A stretch of 64,000 bases of DNA from Desulfovibrio sp. Huiquan2017 (GTDB lineage: Bacteria; Desulfobacterota; Desulfovibrionia; Desulfovibrionales; Desulfovibrionaceae): contig NZ_JAFMPN010000020.1 in NCBI RefSeq assembly GCF_017351175.1, forward strand, positions 23,317 to 87,316, given 5' to 3'. The number at the start of each line of letters is the position of its first letter. Positions within the stretch are counted from its first letter, which is position 1. The position numbers and the translations under genes are program-made. The notes beneath the pieces are model-generated. The model did no database searches and was not told the origin of the DNA. It saw only the letters and a program-made list of their open reading frames with translations. Positions 50,128 to 58,653 of this stretch are shown here, in pieces.

Positions 50128-53100
50128 AGGTACTCAGTACTTCGAACGCAAACCGGTCAAGAATATCCGGGTTTATGGGCTCTCCGCTGATGGAAATGGT
50201 AAGCGTGTGCCCACCGGTCTTTTCCTGCATGAATAAGAGTTGTGATTCAACTATCTTGTTCGGCATGCATTCATGGGGGCCTACGGCTACGACACCGTCG
50301 ATTTCGCCCAGGCGGAAGCTTTCTGCCGGGGAACCCAGACTCAGCACAGCCTCGCCGATGAGTTCCGGGCTGAGATAGGGAACGGCGGCCTTGATGACCT
50401 TGTCCACGGCATGCGGTTTGTGCCATCCGAGTTTCCGTCCTACGGCCCGGTAGAGACGGTTGATGATGTAGGTCTTGATGGTTTTTGAAATTCGCGCGCC
50501 GGAGCGGCTGTCTCCCGGAAGCACCCGGTCTTCGGCAAAGCGTTGCAGCTCGTTGTCCGTACAGTAGGCGAGCCACTCGTTGAACGGGGCCAGTATACAC
50601 CGAAGGCCTCGGCTCTCAAGTTCATCAATGACGTGGCCGTTGGCACAGGAATCGAGACGCATGTATATTTCACCGACGACCGCTATGGTCGGAATGGCGG
50701 CGTTTGCATCCTTGATCGTGGCGAATTCATCGGCAGCGGCGCGCAGCAGCGTCTCAAGACCGAAGACATCCCTGAACAGTCCCCATGCTGCCTTGCCCGA
50801 CGTTGCCGGAATCGTATTTTCCAACAGGGCCAGCATCCGGGCATAGTATTGGTCGTATATACGTTGGGCCTCTCCGGGGACGGTTTCCACGGGGCGCACG
50901 TCATGCAGCGCCCTGAGCAGTACGTCCGTGGCCGTGAAGCACGCCATGGCCCGCAGCTGAAAATCCAGGGGAACCCCGGCGAAATAGTTTTCGTCGGACG
51001 GCGAAACGATGCGTATGCGGCTTTGAAGACCGGACCCGTCGAGGATCATCCGCTGCAACAGGTTGTACACGCCGAAACGACAGGGGCCGTTGGCCGAAGG
51101 CATGAGGTAGGCAAAGCGCTGCCCCGGGGATTGTCGGATACGCTCCAGTACGCTGCCGAGCGTCACGGTCATGGGGGCGCACTCCTTGCCGGACGTGTGC
51201 TGCTGTCCCAGACGGAACGATTCCTTGGAGGATGGGGGCAGGGCCTCGGCGCGAACGCCGTAGGCCCGCAGCAATGCGGCGATGCCCTCGGCGGCAGAGC
51301 CCATGCGGGGCACCAGGAGAATCTCGTTTTCCTCGGCGGCCTCCAGGACGGTCATCGGGTCCGGCCTAAGGTCCGCGATGCTCCGCTGGCGATCCTTCCC
51401 GGACTTGGGTTGTCTTCCGTCACCCTCCACACAATAGAGGAACGCTTCCAGCCTCGTTTTGGTCCCGGCATCTCCGGTGTGCCCGTCTGTTTCGATGATG
51501 GCGAATGGCTTGTGCCCCATCAAATATTCGAAAAAATGGAGTGAAAAGCTGTCCGGGCCGCAGGAGTAATTGGTGCAGTAGACCGCATATTGCCCCTGAG
51601 TCCGCGCTATCTGGTAGGCGGCCCGAAGAATGAGTTGCGACGACCCCCAGTATATCTCGGGGAAGCAGGGGATGGAGTCGGAAACGGGGTAGCAGTCGAC
51701 GGGGATGGACAATGCTCCCTGTTCTCGGAGCAGCGACGGCACGTTGGAGTTCAGCCGGTCGTTATGGATGGTATAGTTCCGTCCGACCACCACCACGGCG
51801 GGCAGATCCTTTTCCCGAGCGAACGCCAGGGCCCTTTGTCCCATCTCCCTGCAGCGATCGTCAAATTCCCGCTGCATCCGGCAGCCTGCTGCATACGCCG
51901 TCTCCCACTTCGCCTCCATCCCAAGCTCCCGGGCAATGCGTCGAACACTTGCCCGGAATCTGCCGGAATCCAGATTGTCCGGCCCGAAGTCTATTCGCGA
52001 AATGAGCAACTGCGGCCCCCCACTCTGCCGCAAAGCGGTCCGCACAAGGTCCGGGCTCGCTTGCATGATGGGGCAGGTCACCGAGTGCAATTCGTCCTTC
52101 TGGCGGGGCAACTCTCGAACGCGCGGCAGGAAGAGATAGTCCGGGGCGGCCTCTTCCAACAGCTCTCTCACCACCCCCATGTACAGCGTCATGGGAGCGC
52201 AGAACGGCACGCTGGCCCCTTCTATCCCGCGCTTCAACGTGCTGCTCCGCCCGCTGGAAACCACCTTGGGATTCAACCCAAGCCCGGCAAAAAAGGACAG
52301 GAAAAAGGGAAGCTGTCCCTTGATCGCGAATTCTTCGACCAGGGCGATGGTTTTCCCCGCACCGGCAGCCGTCTTTTTTTCATACTCCCGAATCAGTTCC
52401 CGCCGTTCACGGAACGGGTCCGGGGCATTGTCCGGCAGCCCGCCGCCATGAGTGCCGGAGCTGTACATGGAGCACCCACCGCCCCATAAAAATCGTTTCT
52501 TTTCACCCCCGACCAGCGTCTGTATGCGGTCGATCCGGCATTTGTTCCCGGCCCCGCCGCACCCTTTGTTCGAGGTGCAGACAAACGTGTCCTTGGCGAG
52601 GACCCGGGCATCGAGAAAAGCCCTGAGATCAAGATTGTTTTCACTCGGCAGATCCCGCTGGGCAATCAGTGCGATGCCGAGGGCCCCCATGGTCCCGGGA
52701 TTGGGCGGGACTACCACGTCACGCCCTGTCTGTCGGGCAATGGCGGCGGCCAAGGCGTCGGAATTGAACGGCATTCCCTGACAGAAAATGCATTCACCCA
52801 CCGATCGGCTGCCCTTGACTCGATTCAGATAGTTCTGGGCGATGGAATCGTATAACCCGGCTATGATGACCTGCTGTGGGACTTTTTCGGCCACGGCGTC
52901 AGCAATGACTTCGGCCATGAACACCGAGCAGTGCTGACCAAGGGAAACGCCGTATTCCGCCTGCAGGGCCACATCGTTCATCTGAACGACATCCGCTATC
53001 CCCTCGAAACAGCGCCCCTGTTCGGCCAGGAATGACCCGGTTCCGGCACTGCACGCCTCATTCATGGCCGCATCAATGATGTTGCCGTTTTCCAGTCGAG

Positions 53101-54382
53101 AATATTTGGCATCCTGGCCGCCGATTTCGAAAATGGTATCAACCCTTGGGTCGTAGTAGAGCGCGCCCTCTGCATGGGCGGCGATCTCGTTCAGGACCAG
53201 TACGGGGTTCACGCCGAAACAGGTTCGTAACAAGGAACCGACGATTTCCCGGCCCGAGCCGGTGACACCTATGCCGCAGACCGTATGTTTTCCGCCTGTG
53301 TCTCCAAGGTATCGTTCAACCAGCCGCTGTGCGGCATCCACTGGATCGCCCTTCGTATCCAGGTAGGTTTCCCATACCGGCACACGGGACACGGCATCGA
53401 TCCCCACGGCCTTTGAACCGGTGGAGCCGATATCGAAGCCCAAAACAACCCGGAAAATCCCGTCGGGAAAGGCCGTCTCCGGCAGCGGAAGTCTGTGAAC
53501 CAGAGGGAGCCCATCTCGAAGGGGAGGGGTCGTGTCAAAGGTGCGTTTGCGAATATTTTCAGCCACCAGCGAAGGAGTCTCCACAAGGCTGCCTCGCTCC
53601 ATGGCGATCAGGGCTGCGCCCATCGCTTCCAGGTACCGCGCAGAATCTTCGGGCGTTTCCAGGAGTTCCATTCCCCTGGACAGCAGGAATCGCCTAAAAT
53701 GGCTGTGTACCCGCGGGGCCAGAGACACTCCCCCGGTGAGCATGACGCGGGAAGGGGACAGACCCGGTTTGACCAGAGCCTGCACGTTTTCGCAAACAGC
53801 ATCATACAGGCCGGCGACAATAGCTTCGCGGTCCTCGCCCTTGTTGGCGAGGTGCGTCATGTCGGTCTTCAGGATAACCGGACAACGTCCGGACAGGGGC
53901 AGGGCGACAGCGACCTCGCGGCAAAGTTCGCTGGCTTCTTTCACCGTCAGGCCGAAACGCCCGACCAACTGGCTTAGGAAACTGCCGGTTCCCTGGGAAC
54001 AGCGGGAATTCTCGCGGAGGATGTCCTTTCCGTTCTCATGGAGTTCCAGGACGGAAAAGCCCTGGCTTCCCAGCGAAACAATAGTGCCGGGCATGAGTTC
54101 GGGATGCACATGGCGAACGCCTCGGGCCAGTGCCGCTTTAGTCGGTATGCGCAGACAGTTCAGGCTTCGGCTCAATCGGCCGGTGGCGGCTATGGGACAG
54201 TCGGCACTCCATTCGAGTTCGTCCAGCAGACGGGGAAGCAGCTCGAGAGGCTGATTTCGGTGATTGACACATCGACGGGAGAGAATGTGTATCCCGCTGT
54301 CGTCTTTGAGAATGACAACAAGCTTGATATATTCCGAACCAATATCGATACCCCAGGCTTTTCCTGGTTTGATGTCATTCAT
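50117..54382 (-). CDS. acyl-CoA dehydratase activase-like multidomain protein
   Basis: 1421 residues from the ATG at 54382 (an 80-codon upstream extension has no ribosome site or family pattern). Two BadF/BcrA/HgdC-type ASKHA ATPase domains come in tandem: the first from WGIDIGSEYIKLVV, the second from LGFDIGSTGSKAVGIDAV with EIGGQDAKYSRL and the [4Fe-4S] ligand NEACSAGTGSF (~residue 439). Near 597 is a Cys cluster (CTSNKGCGGAGNKC). DUF2229-like and HgdB-like parts follow (CTNYSCGPDSF near 934; IETDGHTGDAGTKTRLEAF). Relatives activate 2-hydroxyacyl-CoA dehydratases by ATP-driven electron transfer, or reduce small molecules. Finding it as first gene of a Lol-like export operon is unusual; its substrate is unknown. 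Confidence 0.88.
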   Translation of the reverse strand: MNDIKPGKAWGIDIGSEYIKLVVILKDDSGIHILSRRCVNHRNQPLELLPRLLDELEWSADCPIAATGRLSRSLNCLRIPTKAALARGVRHVHPELMPGTIVSLGSQGFSVLELHENGKDILRENSRCSQGTGSFLSQLVGRFGLTVKEASELCREVAVALPLSGRCPVILKTDMTHLANKGEDREAIVAGLYDAVCENVQALVKPGLSPSRVMLTGGVSLAPRVHSHFRRFLLSRGMELLETPEDSARYLEAMGAALIAMERGSLVETPSLVAENIRKRTFDTTPPLRDGLPLVHRLPLPETAFPDGIFRVVLGFDIGSTGSKAVGIDAVSRVPVWETYLDTKGDPVDAAQRLVERYLGDTGGKHTVCGIGVTGSGREIVGSLLRTCFGVNPVLVLNEIAAHAEGALYYDPRVDTIFEIGGQDAKYSRLENGNIIDAAMNEACSAGTGSFLAEQGRCFEGIADVVQMNDVALQAEYGVSLGQHCSVFMAEVIADAVAEKVPQQVIIAGLYDSIAQNYLNRVKGSRSVGECIFCQGMPFNSDALAAAIARQTGRDVVVPPNPGTMGALGIALIAQRDLPSENNLDLRAFLDARVLAKDTFVCTSNKGCGGAGNKCRIDRIQTLVGGEKKRFLWGGGCSMYSSGTHGGGLPDNAPDPFRERRELIREYEKKTAAGAGKTIALVEEFAIKGQLPFFLSFFAGLGLNPKVVSSGRSSTLKRGIEGASVPFCAPMTLYMGVVRELLEEAAPDYLFLPRVRELPRQKDELHSVTCPIMQASPDLVRTALRQSGGPQLLISRIDFGPDNLDSGRFRASVRRIARELGMEAKWETAYAAGCRMQREFDDRCREMGQRALAFAREKDLPAVVVVGRNYTIHNDRLNSNVPSLLREQGALSIPVDCYPVSDSIPCFPEIYWGSSQLILRAAYQIARTQGQYAVYCTNYSCGPDSFSLHFFEYLMGHKPFAIIETDGHTGDAGTKTRLEAFLYCVEGDGRQPKSGKDRQRSIADLRPDPMTVLEAAEENEILLVPRMGSAAEGIAALLRAYGVRAEALPPSSKESFRLGQQHTSGKECAPMTVTLGSVLERIRQSPGQRFAYLMPSANGPCRFGVYNLLQRMILDGSGLQSRIRIVSPSDENYFAGVPLDFQLRAMACFTATDVLLRALHDVRPVETVPGEAQRIYDQYYARMLALLENTIPATSGKAAWGLFRDVFGLETLLRAAADEFATIKDANAAIPTIAVVGEIYMRLDSCANGHVIDELESRGLRCILAPFNEWLAYCTDNELQRFAEDRVLPGDSRSGARISKTIKTYIINRLYRAVGRKLGWHKPHAVDKVIKAAVPYLSPELIGEAVLSLGSPAESFRLGEIDGVVAVGPHECMPNKIVESQLLFMQEKTGGHTLTISISGEPINPDILDRFAFEVLSTYEK

Positions 54383-54841
54383 ACAAAACTCGATGGGGAT
54401 ATTAACCTGGCCTTCGCCTTGTGGTGGGATCAAAAAGGAGAATGGATATTTTTCTATAGATATAAAGTCATAATTGCCAGAATGTGATTGTTTCGTAACA
54501 TCATTGATTATAAAAACAAACCTTATTCTTTGCAACCTTTCAATGCCGTGCGGAACGAGGCGGTTTGAGCGTCCTGAAATGTCCTGATTTGTCTCTGTCC
54601 TCCCCCTTTTCAGCTTCCGCATCTCCGTGCTTCACACTGCAACGTGGATTTGGAAACAGTGTGCAACCACCATAATTTACTTGTTGAATCTCGCGGTTGC
54701 GCCCCAAGATTCCCCGTTACGGTTGAGAGATAATGGGTGGTGCCGAGCTGCCGGATTTTCATTCATTTCATGAAGTCCTGTGTGGGGAGACGTGTCTATT
54801 TCGCCTTTTGGGGTCTAACTCTCTCCTTCGGGATCTGAGGT
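54383..54841. other. upstream region of the activase operon, no gene seen
   Basis: 459 bases between the activase start and the repeat. The minus-strand frame of the activase continues to 54622 without convincing content. AT-rich DNA around 54470-54535 is suitable for the operon promoter, but no clear pair of elements could be picked. Confidence 0.4.
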
Positions 54842-55293
54842 GTTTTGGGATGGGATGTATGAGCAATGATCAGGGCATATCCCTTGAGCCGGAGTCGAAA
54901 CCGCCATCCATCTCGCCGTCGCCTGCGTAGATGACGACGCAAGCGAAGCCGTCGGGGCAAGGCCGGCCGGCAAAGACGGACGCCCCAAGGGCCTGGCCTT
55001 GCCCCTGCTGCTGCTTGCATTATGCTCGCGGAAAAATCGGCGGGAGGAGCAAAAACCGCCCCGCCGGAGCTTGCACGAAGGTTCTGCGGCGTCGTATGGT
55101 GGGGCATATCCGCCGGATAAATCGGTCACCAGAAGGAGGTAAAACGCACCCAAGGCGCGTTCATAAGTTTTGACGGCAGTCTAAACTGATGAACGCTTAA
55201 GTAGGCATTAACATGCCGTAAGACCTAACACTTCGCTGCCGTTCATTTCCAAACGGCACGCTTTCACATCCAAACGCCAGGCTGAAGCACAGC
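54842..55293. repeat. island-specific repeat, copy 2
   Basis: Second copy of the element at 18225-18674. The inner stem GGGGCAAGGCC/GGCCTTGCCCC is perfect here while copy 1 has a G-T wobble, and the 16-bp hairpin recurs at 55159-55194. The minus-strand small frame is broken by indels. The copy ends abruptly at 55293 where integrase sequence begins, marking a deletion junction. Confidence 0.75.
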
Positions 55294-55929
55294 AATCTGG
55301 ATCGGGACAATCCCTTTCAGCATGTGGACAGGTTTCCCGAGGATCGCCATCCGCGATACGTCCTGCCGTTGGACGACTTCCGCAAGACGGTGGGCTTGGC
55401 CGGGCCTCGTCGTTGGCAACGGCTGTTGCCGGCCTTCCATACCGCGCCGCGCAGGAGCGAGCTTTGGAAACTCAAGTGGAGCGAGGTCGACTTCGGTTCC
55501 GGGCTTGTCGGCTACTGGACAAGGAAGCGGCGAAGCGGAAGCGCGGAATTCGACGAGCTCCCCATGTCCGCAGGGCTTCGCGCCAAACTGGCCGAATGGA
55601 AGCTGGTGTCTGGCTCCGAGGACCTGGTCTTCGGCAGCCGGTTCAACGGCCTTCTGGACCCGAACAATCGGTGGCTGAAGCGGTTGTGCGCCGAAGCCGG
55701 GGTGAAGCCGTTCGGCTTTCACGGCATCCGTCATCTGGCTGCTTGAGTGGCCATCGACAACGGTGCGACCATCATGGAAGTGAAGCACCTGCTCAGGCAC
55801 AAGTCCATCGCCACGACCCAGCGCTACATCCTCCGGACGAAGAAGACCACCGGGGCCGTGGATGCCCTGGACGCGGCCTTGGCCGATGCGGTCAGAGGCC
55901 GAGCCCGGGAAAATGACACTTGCGGGTGA
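55294..55929 (+). pseudogene. truncated integrase of the second island
   Basis: Corresponds to residues ~150-360 of the intact integrase at 20474, starting at NLDRDNPFQHVDRFPEDRHP. The 5' part is missing. The codon for Arg in HLAAR is TGA at 55744-55746 where the intact gene has CGA. The catalytic segments APRRSELW, FHGIRHL and TTQRYI are otherwise retained. It cannot make a working enzyme, so the second island is locked in place unless the other integrase acts on it. Confidence 0.92.
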
Positions 55930-55943
55930 CACGTGGAAAGGAA

Positions 55944-55972
55944 AAGGCCTTACGCGGTGTGCGTAAGGCCTT
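55944..55972. terminator. conserved hairpin between integrase remnant and tRNA-Glu
   Basis: The same stem AAGGCCTTACGC/GCGTAAGGCCTT as at 21571, with loop GGTGT, lying 9 bases from the tRNA 3' end. Likely the terminator of the tRNA-Gln/tRNA-Glu transcript. Confidence 0.75.
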
Positions 55973-55981
55973 GTATTTCCT

Positions 55982-56059
55982 TGGCGTCCCCAAGGGGATT
56001 TGAACCCCTGTTAACGGCGTGAAAGGCCGTCGTCCTGGACCAGGCTAGACGATGGGGAC
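55982..56059 (-). tRNA. tRNA-Glu (TTC)
   Basis: Sequence identical to the tRNA at 21609-21686, with TTC anticodon and encoded CCA. It follows tRNA-Gln by seven bases in the same direction, which looks like the original chromosomal arrangement. It is the intact boundary of the second island. Confidence 0.95.
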
Positions 56060-56066
56060 AGTAAGT

Positions 56067-56141
56067 TGGCTGGGCTGCAAGGACTCGAACCTTGATTAAC
56101 GGAGCCAGAACCCGTCGTCCTGCCAATTGAACGACAGCCCA
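56067..56141 (-). tRNA. tRNA-Gln (CTG)
   Basis: Acceptor TGGGCTG/CAGCCCA, discriminator G, encoded CCA; anticodon arm ACGGG/TCCGT with loop TTCTGGC gives anticodon CTG. T-arm loop GTTCGAGTC. Likely co-transcribed with the tRNA-Glu just downstream. Confidence 0.93.
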
Positions 56142-56200
56142 GCAGCGAGAAGATGATTTAAGGGGTGAGCCTCTTTATGTCAACTTCTTTTTTGCGGAAT

Positions 56201-56551
56201 TTACACGGCGCGGGCGAGCCGGCGGGTGCGCTTCTTCAGTTTGGTGATCTGACGGCGCAGACGATCACGCTGGGCGCGGACTTCGGTCTCGGCCTTCTGG
56301 GCGCGCAGGGCGCGGATCTGCCGCTTGATCTCGTGGATTTGCTTCTTGTAAGGGGAGGTCTGCTCCTCTTCGACAATGCCGAAGACGTCCTTGATTTCCT
56401 GGACCAGCACATCCTTTTCCTTGCCGGAAGCGCCGGAGATCATGGGGAGCTTGTCGATGCACAGGGCACGCAACTCCTTGGCGGTCATCTTTTCCAGCGG
56501 CTTGGTCAGGCCAAGCTCGTCAAAGGAAATTTCTTTTACTTCTTCGCTCAT
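56201..56551 (-). CDS. small basic protein, Rho-N/SAP-like N-terminus plus coiled coil
   Basis: 116 residues. Residues ~20-60 (EKMTAKELRALCIDKLPMIS, then KDVLVQEIKDVFGI) resemble the helix-extended-loop-helix of Rho N-terminal/SAP domains. Residues 65-116 are a strongly basic, probably coiled-coil helix (KKQIHEIKRQIRALRAQKAE; LRRQITKLKKRTRRLARAV), suggesting nucleic acid or ribosome binding. I do not recognise a named family. It lies 38 bases downstream of the DUF721 gene in the same direction. Confidence 0.75.
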   Translation of the reverse strand: MSEEVKEISFDELGLTKPLEKMTAKELRALCIDKLPMISGASGKEKDVLVQEIKDVFGIVEEEQTSPYKKQIHEIKRQIRALRAQKAETEVRAQRDRLRRQITKLKKRTRRLARAV

Positions 56552-56589
56552 GGTGTACTCCTTAAAAAAATACCTGAAGCGGAATTTGG

Positions 56590-57081
56590 TTACGAGTCGT
56601 CAAACATACGCTGGTATGCCCGGTAGCACCTGCCAACAGGAGAATCCGGGTCCAACTGCTTATTCAAGCTGCCTAACTTCTCAGGTTTTTTAAGTTTCCT
56701 CGGAGGCTTAGGGGCCTCCGGCCGGATCTCTCCGTCCAAAGGAACTCTGCCGTTTAGCAGTTCGAAGACTACTTTGTCAAAGACTTCCTGGCCTAAAAAA
56801 CCATTGACCTTTTCCAGGATTATGGGCCCGAGGTAATGGGCCTCCTGCATGACGATGGGGTCGCCCGCAGCCAGGACCAGCTTGCCGCCGCGATGCCCCA
56901 GGGGGCGGGCCATGGCGGCCATGTCCCCGAGCAGTTCGTCCCATTCCCGCCACAGTTGGACCAGGCGGCGGCCGCCTGTGCGGTCCAGGCCGTCCAGGAA
57001 GCGGGGCAGGGCGTCGCTCACGCTCTGCGCCTTGTTCCTGCGTTTGGGCCGGTCCGTGGTGCGTCGATAGGCCATGCTCAT
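56590..57081 (-). CDS. DUF721 (DciA-like) domain protein
   Basis: 163 residues. The central part, RLVQLWREWDELLGDMAAMARPLGHRGGKLVLAAGDPIVMQEAHYL, has the DUF721 pattern (W..W...G......P......G.L.V...). DUF721 includes DciA, a helicase-loading factor in bacteria lacking DnaC; whether this member does that is not shown. The C-terminal tail is Pro/Lys-rich. It begins on the TGA of the PEGA lipoprotein gene, a four-base overlap. Confidence 0.75.
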   Translation of the reverse strand: MSMAYRRTTDRPKRRNKAQSVSDALPRFLDGLDRTGGRRLVQLWREWDELLGDMAAMARPLGHRGGKLVLAAGDPIVMQEAHYLGPIILEKVNGFLGQEVFDKVVFELLNGRVPLDGEIRPEAPKPPRKLKKPEKLGSLNKQLDPDSPVGRCYRAYQRMFDDS

Positions 57082-57500
57082 ATCCCCGAGCCCTTGGGCG
57101 TCAGCTTGATGGTCACGATGGACGGCGTGAGCACGTAGGCCTCGCCGCTGCGTTCCTGTTCGTCCACTTCCCGAGCTGTTTCCGAGGCCACACCTTTGGG
57201 ATCGCCACCTTTGAGAATCCCCGAGATGAGCCCGTCGCGGATAGCGCGGTCCGGTTTGAACTCCCGGCGCACCACGACCTCCTCCTGTTCGTAGCCTTCC
57301 TTGACGATGGTCAGGAGATGATCGGCCCGCCGGTCCAGGCGGACCGCGCAGGGTGTGGAGCCGCAGGCCTTCTCACCGTCGGCGTACACGGTCGCACCCA
57401 CCGGGTTCGTGGATACGGGAATCTTCTGTTTGGGCACGCCGCAGCCGAAGGCGGCGAGCAGGCAGAAGAGGGCGACGGCGGCGGCGATCGTGCGGGCCAT
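57078..57500 (-). CDS. PEGA-domain lipoprotein
   Basis: 140 residues from the ATG at 57500, with AGGGA upstream. A lipoprotein signal (AAAVALFCLLAAFGC) gives the modified Cys near residue 20. The PEGA repeat follows: KIPVSTNPVGATVYADGEKA, TPCAVRLDRRADHLLTIVKEGYEQEEVVV. The start lies nine bases after the universal stress gene's stop. It is related to the longer PEGA lipoprotein at 58654 (both have IPVS.NP.GA.V.ADG, and AYVLTP.IV.I.L against AYVLSPASVVVRL). Confidence 0.85.
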   Translation of the reverse strand: MARTIAAAVALFCLLAAFGCGVPKQKIPVSTNPVGATVYADGEKACGSTPCAVRLDRRADHLLTIVKEGYEQEEVVVRREFKPDRAIRDGLISGILKGGDPKGVASETAREVDEQERSGEAYVLTPSIVTIKLTPKGSGI

Positions 57501-57508
57501 ATCCGTCC

Positions 57509-58396
57509 CTAGATGCACGTGCGCGCGCGGTAGTTGACCAGGATGGCCGGGCAGCCCGGCGAGAGCGCTACCTGGATGGTGGTGGACCCCACCGAGGGCT
57601 TGGCATGGTCCTCGCTGGAAGAGTACTGGGCCATGATGACCACGTCCGCCTCTTGCCAGCGGGCCTGCTTGAGGATTTCCACGTAAGGCACTCCTTCCCA
57701 GCAGTGGAACTCATGGTCGATGCCGTCCAGCGCATGGGCGTAGCGGCACTGCATGCGGTTCACGGCCTTGTCGATGAAGACCTGCATGGACTGCATGTAG
57801 TATTCGGGGTTGGGCGTGACCTGCCCGACGTCGAGAACGTGGAAGATGTCCAGGTGCGCGTCGAAAGCGGAGGCCATCTGCACTGCATAGCACAGGGCCG
57901 AGTCCGAGGGCGTGGAAAAGTCCGTGGCCATGACGATGCGTTTGATGGTCGGCTCCTCGGGCATGGGGTTGGTCACCACCATGACCGGGCAGAACACGTT
58001 GGCGCAGACTTTGTGGATGGTCGTGTCCACCACCCCCCACATGCGGTCGGGCCGGTGCGCGGGCCGGGTGTGGTGGCCCATGACGATCAGGTCCACGGCT
58101 TCGGCGTGGATGATTCGGAGCATCTCCTCGTGGGGCACGCCCGAGGTCACCCGGATGGAATGCCTGATGCCCGAGAGGTCGTCCTTGAAGTAGGCCGCGA
58201 TCCTGGCCTCGGCCGAAGCCAGCAGCCTGTCCCGGTCCGCCGGATCGTCAAAGGCGCACCATGCGTCCTGTTCCATGGGCAGGGTGTGGAACAAAATCAC
58301 TTCCGCATTGCGTGAACGGGCCAGGTCAAAGGCCGCTTTGGGCGCGGTCAGCTTGTCCATCTGCGGTGTCGCCGCCAACAAAATTTTCTTGAACAT
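57509..58396 (-). CDS. tandem-domain universal stress protein
   Basis: 295 residues with two USP domains. The first (FKKILLAATPQMDKLTAPKAAFDLA, then VDLIVMGHHTRPAHRPDRMWGVVDTTIHKV) and the second (IKRIVMATDFSTPSDSALCYAVQMA, then ADVVIMAQYSS and GSTTIQVALSPGCPAILV) each have the nucleotide-binding pattern, with the G-x2-G-x9-G(S/T) motif degenerate. Cytoplasmic stress or energy-state protein. It heads a minus-strand group with the PEGA and DUF721 genes. Confidence 0.9.
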   Translation of the reverse strand: MFKKILLAATPQMDKLTAPKAAFDLARSRNAEVILFHTLPMEQDAWCAFDDPADRDRLLASAEARIAAYFKDDLSGIRHSIRVTSGVPHEEMLRIIHAEAVDLIVMGHHTRPAHRPDRMWGVVDTTIHKVCANVFCPVMVVTNPMPEEPTIKRIVMATDFSTPSDSALCYAVQMASAFDAHLDIFHVLDVGQVTPNPEYYMQSMQVFIDKAVNRMQCRYAHALDGIDHEFHCWEGVPYVEILKQARWQEADVVIMAQYSSSEDHAKPSVGSTTIQVALSPGCPAILVNYRARTCI

Positions 58397-58596
58397 GTTC
58401 TGCTCCTTGTCCGGCCGGTGGGATCCAGACAGCGCTCCGCCAACCGGCTTGGCGAATGTCCTACATTAGTATCGCAAAAATTCTTCAGCCTCCGCAACCA
58501 TAATCCAATCTCTCCGGTCTGTGTGAAAAAAGATCGGGAAACGAGTATGTTGGAAGCCGGCCATGCGCATCGGAGGCGCTTGGGCCCGTCCGGAGA

Positions 58597-58629
58597 AGAA
58601 AAGAGCCCCGCGCAAGCGGAGCTCTTGAA
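58597..58629 (-). terminator. terminator after the 58654 PEGA gene
   Basis: Read leftward, AAGAGCTCCGC pairs with GCGGGGCTCTT around a TTGC loop, followed by TTC after a TTTT run. It lies 25 bases beyond the stop codon of the minus-strand PEGA lipoprotein gene. Confidence 0.8.
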
Positions 58630-58653
58630 CGCTTTCGCGGCAGGAACCGAAGG

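Noticed and set aside
54383..54622. N-terminal extension of the activase-like protein
   Set aside because: The frame is open for 80 more codons but lacks a ribosome site and family pattern, whereas the ATG at 54382 begins directly before the ASKHA motif.
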